Part shown: one piece after another, positions 1 through 6,942 of the stretch | How positions within the stretch are numbered: position 1 is the first letter of the stretch | Layout: the number at the start of each line of letters is the position of its first letter | Position numbers and translations under genes: made by a program | Notes under the pieces: model-generated | What the model was told of the DNA's origin: nothing | Databases searched by the model: none | What the model saw: only the letters and a program-made list of their open reading frames with translations | Assembly: GCA_964643575.1 (NCBI GenBank) | Contig: CAZXTD010000126.1 | Span: 1 to 12,848, forward strand | From: Glaciecola sp964643575 | Lineage (GTDB): Bacteria; Pseudomonadota; Gammaproteobacteria; Enterobacterales; Alteromonadaceae | Length of the DNA: 12,848 nucleotides | Reading direction: 5' to 3'

Positions 1-570
1 GTTCGTATTTGAATACTCATAGTCTTCACCTGGAGCAAAACTAGTCGGCATATTTAGGGCGTAGTCGAGCGGGTCTTTGCCTTGACCTTGATTGTCTTGC
101 CAATACTCACCGCTGTAAGTAAAGTCGGGCATGCCGCTACGATGCTGCACCATTTGACGAATAGTTATTTCTTCGGCATGGGGAAGTTTACCTACCAATT
201 CTGGATAAAAGTCTGAAATGGTAGCGTCGAGTGATAAGTGTTCTTTTGCCACTAGTTTGGTAATTGAAACTGCCACATATAACTTGCTGATACTGGCAAT
301 TTTAAACAGAGAATGCGGTTCTGCAGGTATTTTTGTATTGCGGTCTTTGTATCCGCCCGTATAAAAACGCGGAGCTTGCTTACCACTTTGAACATAAACA
401 ATCATGCCATCAAAGCCATAAGAGATAGCTTGGTCGACTTGTTCTTGCACAGTATTTGGTAGGGGCAGGATCCATGCTTTCACCAGTATCCAAGGCACAA
501 AAAATAGTGATGCTACAGTGCCGCTAAGTAACAAGAACCTGACAATAAAAATAGCGTTTGGTTTTTTCAA
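1..570 (-). CDS. Serine beta-lactamase/DD-peptidase-like hydrolase, 3' part outside window
   Basis: The first 190 residues are visible and the reading frame runs off the left edge. A hydrophobic N-terminal segment (about residues 6-36) predicts a membrane anchor or uncleaved signal. The catalytic domain then shows the class C/penicillin-binding-type motif S-x-x-K (S93-I-S-K96, inside FKIASISKLYVA), the conserved HRSGMPDF stretch near residue 143, and a Y-S-N motif at 186-188. The family (Beta-lactamase, Pfam PF00144 type) includes AmpC-like enzymes, DD-peptidases and esterases, so the substrate cannot be named; antibiotic resistance should not be assumed. I chose a TTG start at 570: an in-frame TAA lies at 577-579, no ATG occurs before about residue 55, and AAAGG sits 9 bases upstream. 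A 7-codon ATG frame (590-567) overlaps the TTG. The small gene upstream ends 35 bases away, so the two are probably co-transcribed. Confidence 0.85.
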   Translation of the reverse strand, partial: MKKPNAIFIVRFLLLSGTVASLFFVPWILVKAWILPLPNTVQEQVDQAISYGFDGMIVYVQSGKQAPRFYTGGYKDRNTKIPAEPHSLFKIASISKLYVAVSITKLVAKEHLSLDATISDFYPELVGKLPHAEEITIRQMVQHRSGMPDFTYSGEYWQDNQGQGKDPLDYALNMPTSFAPGEDYEYSNTN

Positions 571-579
571 TTGGTCTTA

Positions 580-584
580 CCTTT
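580..584 (-). promoter_or_regulatory. Ribosome binding site supporting the TTG start of the beta-lactamase-like gene
   Basis: AAAGG on the minus strand lies 9 bases before the TTG at 570. It decides the start, because the in-frame stop at 577-579 excludes any earlier one and later candidates would remove the hydrophobic N-terminus. A 7-codon ATG frame begins at 590 and its TGA overlaps the TTG (ATTGA), an arrangement that could allow translational coupling. Confidence 0.5.
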
Positions 585-605
585 ACTCATTTAATACATA
601 GCCTG

Positions 606-923
606 TTATTTATACACAACAGAAATAAGCTTGTTGCTACTATCAAAAGTTACATTACATGACTTGAGGTTAAACAGCATCATACTGCTGTGTTTAAGCT
701 CTGTCTTGCCAGCCTGTTTGTTAAGGGTATAGCTCGAAAACGTGCTCGTATCTAACTGGCGCACTACATTGCTGAGCGTGTCAATTTTACCGAAATTACC
801 ACATAAATAATAAATCTCCTTGCGAGCTTCATTTGCAATAAAACCATATACCATTAGCACGAGTAGAAGGGAAAACAATAGCAACAGCTTGATGATGTTG
901 AGTTTAGGTGTTTTTATTTTCAT
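606..923 (-). CDS. Small membrane-anchored protein of unknown function
   Basis: This encodes 105 residues that I do not recognise as a named family. A short basic N-terminus is followed by a leucine-rich hydrophobic helix (about residues 10-30), then about 75 polar residues. The topology suggests a single-pass inner-membrane protein with the C-terminal domain in the periplasm. Two cysteines, C41 and C89, could form a disulfide there; no lipobox is apparent. The ribosome binding site before the ATG at 923 is weak. The gene ends 35 bases before the start of the beta-lactamase-like hydrolase on the same strand, which suggests one transcript and possibly a shared envelope role, but that is inference. 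Size, plausible topology and an operon-like position argue for a real gene. Confidence 0.6.
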   Translation of the reverse strand: MKIKTPKLNIIKLLLLFSLLLVLMVYGFIANEARKEIYYLCGNFGKIDTLSNVVRQLDTSTFSSYTLNKQAGKTELKHSSMMLFNLKSCNVTFDSSNKLISVVYK

Positions 924-1203
924 AGCTTAAGTGTCTTATCAAAAAGTGGCGTGCATTTGTTTAGTAACGACGATGAGTGTCGAGTAACTAACAACAACGA
1001 AGCAAGTATATCTATCAAAAAGCAATCGAGCACTTAGCAAATTGTAACGAAATAAATTAGTTTTGTAGGCGAAGCGTTATGGCTAAGTGTAGAGCTTACA
1101 CCCCAAGGCGCCTTACCTGAAAAGAAGCGTGCAGGCGGTGCTGGCATTCCTGCATTGGCGACGTCTCATCAATGCGCCGCCAAAACGCAATTTGCATGGC
1201 AAA
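924..1203. other. 280-bp intergenic region with consecutive inverted repeats
   Basis: No convincing gene is seen here. The half near 924-1060 is AT-rich and must hold the promoter of the small minus-strand gene ending at 606; I found no clear -35/-10 pair. The 1087-1205 part is richer in G and C and contains a row of inverted repeats: GTGTA/TACAC at 1087-1101, the 10-base palindrome AAGGCGCCTT at 1105-1114, TGCAGG/CCTGCA at 1130-1154, TTGGCG/CGCCAA at 1155-1183, and AATTTGC/GCAAATT at 1189-1205, which overlaps the stop codon of the next gene. None has a U-tract typical of an intrinsic terminator. It may be a structured 3' region or a remnant of a dispersed palindromic element. Confidence 0.5.
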
Positions 1204-2322
1204 TTAATCAAGCGAGCAGTCAACCAACTTCGCTTTGAGTCCCCACCCGCCAAAGCTGTCAGCAACAATCATGTGCAGTTTGTTTTCACCTCGAACTAAA
1301 GGCAAGAAGAGTGACAGTTGTTTGTTATGCAAAACGCCTTGCTGGCGGTTAGGTGCATAGCGATAACTCTGATCGGCGTGCCCTATAATTTGACCATTGA
1401 CCAGCACGCTAATTGCGTCGCTAAAACCAAGGTCAATCTGGCAAATTTGTTTACTTTGAGCAACTAGCATTGTTTCAGCAACCACTGCATAAGACCTAAC
1501 TTCACGAGGTATTTCGCGCCAACGTAAAAACTCAAATATGCCATCTTTTTCTGCATTTATTGTCGTCCATTTTTTGTTAAGAAGTGACGCCGGAATGTTC
1601 TTTATCGGGCTCTTAGAGGCTTCAAATACAGCAGATACAGATATTTCATCAATAAAGTCGTGGTGGTGCTCTTCAGGCATATTTTTAGACACAAGCTCGC
1701 CTTGCTGCGAGACAACTGAAACATTCCTAATGTAGGTGCTGTAATTGGCCGGGCTACCTCTAGGAATAAATCCCCTAAGCGAAACCGATCCTGTTTGCTT
1801 CTTTCCAGTGAGCGCTATATTTGTAAATGATGGTTTTTGCGAGTCTCCTACCCACATACTCAAAGTTTCATTTTGCACACTCAACTTCACTTTGAACCAT
1901 TCGTTATTGGGGAAGCTTGCGAGGGCAGTGCCCTTTTCTCCATGATAAATCTGCCAGGCACTTCGGCCTTGAAATACTGGAGAGTACTGAAGCGCATCTG
2001 GCGAGTTAGATTTGTGAGTTCGCAAATACACAACCTCAGATTCTTGTGCATTTTCTCTAAAATAGGCGTAAACGAAAGCTCTTTCACCTTCCGTTTTCAT
2101 TTCAAATTCAATTTCGCCATTGTCAAACAATTGGTCAAGTAAAGTAAGCTTACCTGAGGTCAGCTTAAACACTTGTTGATTGTCTTTTTCAACGATTTCT
2201 ACTCCCCGTTCGATTAAGGCCCATTTTTCCTTATCAATGCTTTGTAAGGCCTGTGCAGTTGATGCGTGAAAAAGAAATACTGAGAAAAAAGTTACTAATA
2301 GATATATATCAAAAGCTTTCAT
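1204..2322 (-). CDS. Secreted protein with ConA-like lectin domain and C-terminal beta-sandwich domain
   Basis: This 372-residue protein has a signal peptide (hydrophobic residues 5-20, likely cleavage after the AQA at 23-25). Residues 30-205 resemble a concanavalin A-like/laminin-G-type sandwich: the strand FDNGEIEFEM (66-75), a YFR then YLR..PDALQYSPV stretch (87-116), WQIYHGE (123-129) and a W-x-x-VKLSV strand near 142. This pattern occurs in carbohydrate-binding or DUF1080-like (3-keto-glycoside hydrolase-related) proteins of polysaccharide degraders; enzymatic activity cannot be shown. A linker with EEHHH (217-221) follows. Residues 245-370 look like a galactose-binding-type jelly roll (SVLVNGQIIGH, LPLVRGENKLHMIVAD), with cysteines C294 and C369 that might pair. 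It is divergent from the AraC regulator, 118 bases away, which may control it. The likely location is the periplasm or cell surface, binding a glycan. Confidence 0.75.
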   Translation of the reverse strand: MKAFDIYLLVTFFSVFLFHASTAQALQSIDKEKWALIERGVEIVEKDNQQVFKLTSGKLTLLDQLFDNGEIEFEMKTEGERAFVYAYFRENAQESEVVYLRTHKSNSPDALQYSPVFQGRSAWQIYHGEKGTALASFPNNEWFKVKLSVQNETLSMWVGDSQKPSFTNIALTGKKQTGSVSLRGFIPRGSPANYSTYIRNVSVVSQQGELVSKNMPEEHHHDFIDEISVSAVFEASKSPIKNIPASLLNKKWTTINAEKDGIFEFLRWREIPREVRSYAVVAETMLVAQSKQICQIDLGFSDAISVLVNGQIIGHADQSYRYAPNRQQGVLHNKQLSLFLPLVRGENKLHMIVADSFGGWGLKAKLVDCSLD

Positions 2323-2341
2323 AGTGGAATACCAAGATTAA

Positions 2342-2372
2342 ATTGTACTAGGCAAGACTAGTCGATAGTCAA
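2342..2372 (-). promoter_or_regulatory. Candidate promoter and inverted repeat between the secreted protein and AraC genes
   Basis: On the minus strand TTGACT (2372-2367) and TACAAT (2347-2342) could serve as -35 and -10 of the secreted-protein gene, with a long 19-base spacer. The spacer contains the inverted repeat GACTA-GTCGA-TAGTC (2356-2370) with an embedded GACTAGTC palindrome, a possible operator. On the AraC side TGTTAC occurs twice (2404-2409 and 2423-2428), 19 bases apart, close to the direct-repeat geometry AraC proteins often use. Both assignments are visual only. Confidence 0.35.
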
Positions 2373-2440
2373 TGCATTTGATACTCACTAATTCAGTCAA
2401 AAATGTTACTATTCGTTGATTTTGTTACGGAGTTGACACT

Positions 2441-3325
2441 ATGGAAACAACAGAGTTTTTAAGCAAGGTTGATATTAATACAATCAGCTTTGTTACCAAT
2501 AAGTACTCTCAAGACTTGCTTGTAGATGTTGCATGGATCCACGAGATGACTTCGTTTCGAAAAACCACAGACCCATACACCTTAGACTTTTATGATGTAA
2601 CACTTATCACCGGAGGTACGGGGAGTTTTTGGCTGGATGAAAAACAGTATGACTTAAAGCCACAGCAACTGTTGTTTACGTCGCCCGGACAAGTAAGAAG
2701 ATGGTATGCGAGCGACCTAGAAGGGATTTGCCTGTTTTTTCCAGCCTCATTCTTTTTGACTGCCTTCACAGATCCTTTGCTTTTGCATCGCCTCAACTAT
2801 TTCCACACCAAAATTGGTCCGGGCGATATTGTGCTTGATGCAGACAAAAGTCGCACGCTATTAATGAAACTGACAAATATGCACCAAGAGATAAATAGCC
2901 TGCAACAAGACAGCAAAGAAGTCCTTCTTGCGCAGACCTATGAAGTATTGCTGTATATTAATCGCTGGTATACACAGCAATTTGGCCAAATTCAGGAAAA
3001 AGCTAAACACCGAACGGTCAGCCGATTTAGGAAAGCCTTGGACAATCACTTTTACCAATACCATAAAGTCGCACAATACGCGTCTTTGATTGGTGTAACG
3101 CCAGGCCATTTAAACGTATTGTGCAAAATGCATTTAGACTGCTCAGCAAGCGAACTTATTATGGTGCGACTGATGACAGAAGCCAAAAGACAGCTTGCGC
3201 ATTCGCACGTAAGCATAGACGAACTGAGCATAGCGCTCGGCTTTGCTAATCCTTCTTATTTTTGCAGGGTGTTTAAACGGGAAGTAGGGTGTACGCCGAT
3301 TCAATATAGAAAGAAGGGTAAGTAG
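2441..3325 (+). CDS. AraC/XylS-family transcriptional regulator
   Basis: This encodes 294 residues, the usual AraC-family length. Residues about 45-110 form a cupin-like effector domain (DVTLITGGTGSFWLDEKQY, LKPQQLLFTSPGQ). The C-terminal ~100 residues carry two helix-turn-helix units: HKVAQYASLIGVTPGHLNVL (208-227) and SIDELSIALGFANPSYFCRVFKREVGCTPIQYR (258-290), the latter containing the AraC signature. A good ribosome binding site, ACGGAG at 2427-2432, lies 8 bases before the ATG. The gene is transcribed away from the secreted ConA-like gene; AraC proteins commonly regulate the divergent neighbour and themselves, so it likely senses a sugar or related ligand and controls that gene. The ligand is unknown. 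Confidence 0.95.
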   Translation: METTEFLSKVDINTISFVTNKYSQDLLVDVAWIHEMTSFRKTTDPYTLDFYDVTLITGGTGSFWLDEKQYDLKPQQLLFTSPGQVRRWYASDLEGICLFFPASFFLTAFTDPLLLHRLNYFHTKIGPGDIVLDADKSRTLLMKLTNMHQEINSLQQDSKEVLLAQTYEVLLYINRWYTQQFGQIQEKAKHRTVSRFRKALDNHFYQYHKVAQYASLIGVTPGHLNVLCKMHLDCSASELIMVRLMTEAKRQLAHSHVSIDELSIALGFANPSYFCRVFKREVGCTPIQYRKKGK

Positions 3326-3505
3326 CGCAAGTTATGTTTTAGTATGAAAAAGAAATTTTATGAGGCCCCAACAGAAAAGGATAAAAGAAATACACATAGT
3401 CATTCGGTTGTCAGCTTTGTCATGCAATGAGGTAAGCCAGCAATGCGCGTTATGGCTAAGAATTGTGAGGATTAATTCGCCGCTCTGTATTATGCTTACA
3501 AGAGG

Positions 3506-3511
3506 TATAAT
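3506..3511 (+). promoter_or_regulatory. Consensus -10 box upstream of the 150-residue membrane protein
   Basis: A perfect TATAAT lies 25 bases before the ATG at 3537, in a 211-base intergenic region (3326-3536) that otherwise holds no gene or clear terminator for the AraC gene. No good -35 is seen at 16-18 bases (CTCTGT at 3483-3488). The promoter assignment rests on the -10 match and its position. Confidence 0.4.
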
Positions 3512-3536
3512 ATTAACAGACCATTAAGAGAGCAAA

Positions 3537-3989
3537 ATGGCCAAGAGCGTCGGACTTCCATTTAAAGACTTACCCATTTCAAGCATACCTTTATTTCTAA
3601 CGGGTTTGGGCGTCGTTTTTTTATCTCATAATCAATTTATTACGCTTATCGACGGCAACAACACAGAGTTTTTGTTTGCCATGATGATGATTGGCCCAGC
3701 TTGCTTGCTTGCAGTCACCTTTTTGACTGCCTTCTCGCCCGCTCTTTGCCGCAACCATCTACTCGCCTACGTAGCACTAATAAGCGGTGTAGAAATTGGT
3801 ATTGCCGTGTATTTAGGTCTAGCCGCAACTGAGTGGTACCGCATGCCGAATATGTCTCACCTAGAGCCAACAGTGGTTAGCCTCACTTTAGTGATCGGTT
3901 GCTTGCAGTGGTCTAAAAATAAATGGGAAAAACGCGTTCGTGCTCTGTTAGAAAGAAAACGACTTGAGAGCTTAGAACAAAATAATTGA
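3537..3989 (+). CDS. Multi-pass membrane protein of unknown function
   Basis: This encodes 150 residues that I do not recognise as a family. There are about four hydrophobic segments: 15-33, 45-67, 74-97 and 110-125. The second contains a run of methionines (FAMMMIGPACLL). The C-terminal ~25 residues are strongly charged and basic (KNKWEKRVRALLERKRLE), predicting a cytoplasmic helical tail by the positive-inside rule. A purine-rich GAGAG precedes the ATG at 3537, and a TATAAT box lies upstream. The GFA-type gene starts 54 bases downstream on the same strand with its own good ribosome binding site, so they may share a transcript, but nothing suggests a common function. Confidence 0.65.
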   Translation: MAKSVGLPFKDLPISSIPLFLTGLGVVFLSHNQFITLIDGNNTEFLFAMMMIGPACLLAVTFLTAFSPALCRNHLLAYVALISGVEIGIAVYLGLAATEWYRMPNMSHLEPTVVSLTLVIGCLQWSKNKWEKRVRALLERKRLESLEQNN

Positions 3990-4043
3990 TGGTTTGAACA
4001 AGGTCATTATTAATTAATCGATAAAAGCACAAAGGAATCTACT

Positions 4044-4469
4044 ATGAATAACGCAAGCGGAAGTTGTTTATGCAAAGCAGTTACCTTCTCATTTGAGGTG
4101 AAAGCCAAGCACTTTGATGCATGCCATTGCGCCATGTGCAGAAACTGGGGTGGCGGCCGGGCATTGTCGGTTGAAGCATGCGGTAAAATCAACTTCATAG
4201 CATTAGAAAATGTTACCGTATTCGACTCTAGCGAATTGGCAGAAAGGGGCTTTTGCATGCACTGCGGCACACATATTTTTTATCGATTTAAAGACCCTAG
4301 CGTAAGCTTATGTTATTTCCATTTTGGTACACTAGACAACCAAGAAGAATTTGAATTTACCCATCAAATCTATATAGACAAAAAGCCGGACAACTACGCG
4401 TTTGCCAACGACACAAAAATGCTGACCGAACAAGACGTACTGACGATGTTCGGCGCTCAAGATAAGTAA
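4044..4469 (+). CDS. GFA (CENP-V/glutathione-dependent formaldehyde-activating-like) family zinc protein
   Basis: The 141-residue length and cysteine pattern are typical of the GFA fold. C8-x-C10 in GSCLC, C27-x-C29-x-x-C32 in DACHCAMCRNW, and C71-x-x-C74 in RGFCMHCGTHIFYRF provide the seven conserved cysteines that bind structural and catalytic zinc ions. All are present, so the protein is probably intact and folded. The founding member was reported to help glutathione react with formaldehyde, but most homologues have no proven reaction, so only the fold is called. AAGGA at 4032-4036 lies 7 bases before the ATG. It converges with the small periplasmic protein gene, with 25 bases between their stops. 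It is likely cytoplasmic. Confidence 0.92.
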   Translation: MNNASGSCLCKAVTFSFEVKAKHFDACHCAMCRNWGGGRALSVEACGKINFIALENVTVFDSSELAERGFCMHCGTHIFYRFKDPSVSLCYFHFGTLDNQEEFEFTHQIYIDKKPDNYAFANDTKMLTEQDVLTMFGAQDK

Positions 4470-4481
4470 GTAATACAAATC

Positions 4482-4508
4482 AACAAGGGTCGATTTACCT
4501 ACCTTGTT
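4482..4508. terminator. Weak inverted repeat between convergent genes
   Basis: AACAAGG (4482-4488) and CCTTGTT (4502-4508) form a 7-base stem with a 13-base loop, spanning the gap between the GFA gene and the convergent small gene and entering the latter's last codons. Only a mixed T-rich stretch follows on the plus strand (4509-4523), so terminator activity is uncertain. Confidence 0.25.
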
Positions 4509-4977
4509 CTCTGATTTCTTTTACTAGTTCGTTAAACCCTGCTGGGTCGTCTAACTGTTGCGGAATAAGTTGATAGTTCACTTCTCCTAAAGCTCCCTTA
4601 ACCGTCACGTCGAGAATTCTGTCGCCGGTTAACTCAGCTCTAAGTGGGCCTTGCAATGGCAAGTCATCGCCTACAAAAATACCCGGAAACTGCTCAGTAA
4701 ATGGATGTATCACAACCATACCTGGCTTAATCTTCAGCACCAATAAATGCATCCAACTATCTATGGCATAAATACGCCCTCGATCGATACGGACAACCTT
4801 GTCGATACTCGACACACTCCATAATCCATCAACCACCGATACTTCTTTAGGTTTAACTTTTGTGATGGATGGCAAGAAGGCACCCACCTCCGGTATTTGT
4901 ATTTGTTGAGCATACACCATATTAGATAGGCTCAATACAGCGATAATCACTGCTGACTTTACGAAAGCTTTAGACAT
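4495..4977 (-). CDS. Small periplasmic protein of unknown function
   Basis: This encodes 160 residues. A clear Sec signal peptide (MSKAFVKSAVIIAVLSLSNM, then VYA) predicts cleavage after residue 23, leaving a mature protein of about 137 residues. The mature part is beta-rich, with IDRGRIYAIDSWMHLLVLKIKPGMVVIH near 63-90 and FPGIFVGDDLPLQGPLRAEL near 97-116, and ends in a charged helix. I do not recognise the family. A strong AGGAAG precedes the ATG by 6 bases (4984-4989). The gene lies 96 bases downstream of the BASS-type carrier on the same strand, so it may be the last gene of that transcript, though a hairpin at 5001-5031 separates them. There is no catalytic motif or cysteine in the mature part. 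Confidence 0.65.
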   Translation of the reverse strand: MSKAFVKSAVIIAVLSLSNMVYAQQIQIPEVGAFLPSITKVKPKEVSVVDGLWSVSSIDKVVRIDRGRIYAIDSWMHLLVLKIKPGMVVIHPFTEQFPGIFVGDDLPLQGPLRAELTGDRILDVTVKGALGEVNYQLIPQQLDDPAGFNELVKEIREQGR

Positions 4978-5000
4978 GATGGTCTTCCTTTTAGATATAA

Positions 5001-5031
5001 ATTTTGTGCGATACTTTCAATAGCGCAAAAT
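5001..5031 (-). terminator. Imperfect hairpin between the carrier and the small periplasmic gene
   Basis: ATTTTGTGC (5001-5009) pairs with GCGCAAAAT (5023-5031) as a 9-base stem with one G-U pair and a 13-base loop. On the minus strand it follows the carrier's stop and is followed by TTTATAT, so it could be a weak terminator or a structure in the leader of the downstream gene. Confidence 0.3.
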
Positions 5032-5073
5032 CAATAAAAACTCCCTCATAAAATCAACTTAAAAATGAAAAAA

Positions 5074-6042
5074 CTAACTCCTTCCTTCTGTTTCTTTTAC
5101 AGGCTTTCCTCGCCACCATGCTGCTAAAGTAGAGCCCGTGATATTCATAGCTGGACCAAATACCGCGGGCGCTAAGCCCATAGTTGCGGTACGGCCCATT
5201 TCTACCGCGATACCCGACGCTAGCCCTGAGTTTTGCATGCCAACTTCAAAGGCAATTGTGCGGCACGATGACTCGTCCATGCCAAAAAGTTTTGCGCTGA
5301 AATAACCAAATACATAACCCAAGATGTTGTGCACAAGCACCAATGCAATAAGGAGTAAACCAATGCTCAGTAAATTGTCTCTGCCAGCTGCGGTAATAAT
5401 AGCAATGATAACAACAATACCCGCCATCGAAATTTTTGGCATAAGGCGGTCTACAAAGGGAAATTTTCCGTGCAAAAAGTGGTTGAATAGCAAACCTGCG
5501 GCTATTGGTAAAAATACGATTTTGCTGATACTGATAAACATTGCCATGCTGTCGATAGGGATAAATTCGCCAGCCAACCACGACATATAAAGCGGAGTGA
5601 TAAACGGTGCGAGCAAAGTAGAGACCGCGGTTAAGGTAAGCGACAAAGCCAGATTCGCCCCAGAAATATAAGCCATAACGTTTGAAGCTAAACCACTTGG
5701 CGAACATCCCACTAAAATAAGACCTGCTGCGATTTCGGGCGGCAAACCAGAAGCTGTGGCTAGACCAAACCCGATAATTGGCATAATGCTAAATTGAAGC
5801 ACAATGCCTATACACACGCCCTTTGGCATTTTACTCACTCTAACGAAATCTTGCACACTGAGCGACGTCCCCATGCCAAACATAATCAGCATCAGCAAAG
5901 GCACAATTAATGACTTGAGCTCAAAGTCGCCAATACTCAAAAACAGTGACGGCTTATAAAGAGACAAAACCACCGCGAGAATCACCACGATGGTGAATAT
6001 AAAAGATGACTTGTCTATGGTAGGGCGAGTAGTTGATTTCAT
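5074..6042 (-). CDS. Bile acid:sodium symporter (BASS/SBF) family carrier
   Basis: The 322-residue protein has about ten hydrophobic segments, the size of bacterial ASBT-type carriers. It imports an organic anion with sodium across the inner membrane. Signatures are MFGMGTSLS (54-62), VGCSPSGLASNVMAYISGAN (111-130) and FEVGMQNSGLA (265-275). From memory of the Neisseria ASBT structure, the sodium ligands S114, N115, S128, T132, E260 and Q264 correspond here, with a constant offset of six, to S120, N121, S134, T138, E266 and Q270, so both sodium sites look intact. Homologues carry bile acids, pantoate or 2-keto acids, so the true substrate is open. The ribosome binding site is A-rich (AGAAGA). 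A minus-strand promoter candidate lies at 6072-6100. The small periplasmic gene is next downstream. Confidence 0.93.
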   Translation of the reverse strand: MKSTTRPTIDKSSFIFTIVVILAVVLSLYKPSLFLSIGDFELKSLIVPLLMLIMFGMGTSLSVQDFVRVSKMPKGVCIGIVLQFSIMPIIGFGLATASGLPPEIAAGLILVGCSPSGLASNVMAYISGANLALSLTLTAVSTLLAPFITPLYMSWLAGEFIPIDSMAMFISISKIVFLPIAAGLLFNHFLHGKFPFVDRLMPKISMAGIVVIIAIITAAGRDNLLSIGLLLIALVLVHNILGYVFGYFSAKLFGMDESSCRTIAFEVGMQNSGLASGIAVEMGRTATMGLAPAVFGPAMNITGSTLAAWWRGKPVKETEGRS

Positions 6043-6071
6043 TATTTTTCTTCTAATTTTTGAATGCTTAG

Positions 6072-6100
6072 ATAGTAGTCGTGGCCGCGTAATTTTGCAA
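6072..6100 (-). promoter_or_regulatory. Candidate promoter of the BASS-type carrier
   Basis: On the minus strand TTGCAA (6100-6095) and TACTAT (6077-6072) are separated by exactly 17 bases, giving plausible -35 and -10 boxes (4 of 6 matches each) and a leader of about 25 bases before the ATG at 6042. The remainder of this 190-base divergent region, up to 6232, is very AT-rich and holds a weaker plus-strand candidate: TTGATA at 6163-6168 and TATATT at 6184-6189, spacer only 15. Confidence 0.4.
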
Positions 6101-6232
6101 GTCTCCTACATCTAAACAAACCCTTAAAAGATATTTTTTTACTGTTTTTCGATAAAAATATATTGATAATTAATTTTTACCATTATATTCTGTTCACAAG
6201 GAATAGGTAATTTCACAACAGGAAATCAAAAA

Positions 6233-6718
6233 ATGGTTGCACTTCAAAAATATTGGAAAACGCGTCAAGTGAAAATGTTGTTCTTCACGAGCTTTATCGG
6301 TTTATTCACTTTTATAATGATGTTTTTAAGCATTATTACGATTGCTAAAGACGGACTCGCTGATGCCATAAACGACCCCGTTGTTAGCGCTGGCTTGTTG
6401 GAATTTCCGGCTACTTTTATGCTTTTGTTGCTAATGCACAAAGTGTTTAATGCGTTTGCTAAAGGGCAATTTTTTGCATCTAGCACCTTACAAACCTTAC
6501 TCGTTTGCGCAAAGCTAGCAATGATTTACGGCCTAGTAATTAAGCCCGGTGTGATGGTATCGCTTATGTTTATTGGCAGTGTGGGTACACCCGATATTAT
6601 GTTGTATTTCACTTACGTAGGCCTGTCGACCGCAATAGTCGGTTATATATTACACATGGGCGTATCGACGCATAAAATCTCAAGAGAGATTGAAGAAGAA
6701 CAAGAGTTGGTGGTGTAA
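6233..6718 (+). CDS. DUF2975-type four-helix membrane protein
   Basis: This 161-residue protein has four membrane segments: about 14-37, 52-70, 85-113 and 121-142. The loop FNAFAKGQFFASSTLQ (72-87) matches the F-x-x-x-x-x-G-x-x-F signature that DUF2975 proteins carry after helix two, and the acidic tail ending in ELVV matches their usual C-terminus. DUF2975 genes are typically followed by a small YozG-type HTH gene, as here: the next ATG follows the stop after two bases. Its molecular function is unknown; the pairing suggests a membrane partner that modulates the DNA-binding protein. AGGAAA at 6220-6225 is a good ribosome binding site 7 bases before the ATG. Expression is probably from the AT-rich divergent region upstream. 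Confidence 0.75.
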   Translation: MVALQKYWKTRQVKMLFFTSFIGLFTFIMMFLSIITIAKDGLADAINDPVVSAGLLEFPATFMLLLLMHKVFNAFAKGQFFASSTLQTLLVCAKLAMIYGLVIKPGVMVSLMFIGSVGTPDIMLYFTYVGLSTAIVGYILHMGVSTHKISREIEEEQELVV

Positions 6719-6720
6719 CC

Positions 6721-6933
6721 ATGCCAGTAATCGTAAACCTCGACGTAATGCTCGCTAAACGCAAAATGAAACTTAATGATTTAGCGCACGCCGTAGGCAT
6801 TACTGCACAAAACCTCAGCGTACTAAAAGCAGGACGAGCAAAAGCAATCCGCTTTACCACTTTAGAGGCAATTTGTGAACATCTAGAGTGCCAGCCCGGC
6901 GACATCCTCGAATATCAATCAGGCGAAAGTTAA
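6721..6933 (+). CDS. Small Cro/C1-type HTH regulator (YozG-like, HTH_26)
   Basis: The 70 residues comprise little more than a single Xre-type helix-turn-helix: LAHAVGITAQNLSVLKAGRA (21-40) is the HTH, followed by AIRFTTLEAICEHLECQPGDILEY (42-65), the conserved end of this family. With no effector domain, it likely works with the membrane protein encoded immediately upstream, the standard neighbour of YozG-like regulators. The ATG comes two bases after the upstream stop, so translation is probably coupled, and only a GGTGGTG stretch precedes it as ribosome binding site. It may regulate its own operon; no operator was identified. Confidence 0.9.
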   Translation: MPVIVNLDVMLAKRKMKLNDLAHAVGITAQNLSVLKAGRAKAIRFTTLEAICEHLECQPGDILEYQSGES

Positions 6934-6942
6934 GGAAACAAA

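Noticed and set aside
1056..1238. Stop-free plus-strand frame of 60 codons running antisense into the end of the secreted-protein gene.
   Set aside because: It has no ATG or ribosome binding site, no recognisable motif, and overlaps a well-supported gene; it may only reflect the GC-richer block.
1538..2142. Several plus-strand frames of 65-101 codons inside the secreted-protein gene.
   Set aside because: They are antisense to a gene with a signal peptide and recognisable domains, and they lack ribosome binding sites or coherent protein features.
1074..3460. Identical 14-base word GCGTTATGGCTAAG at 1074-1087 and 3447-3460, considered as an integron attC-like or dispersed repeat.
   Set aside because: The flanks do not match, the sequence lacks the GTTRRRY core of attC sites, and one chance 14-base match in a window this size is not surprising.
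5246..5707. 153-codon minus-strand frame inside the BASS-type carrier gene.
   Set aside because: It is a shifted-frame shadow of the carrier, rich in Tyr, Trp, Arg and Cys and without a family signature.
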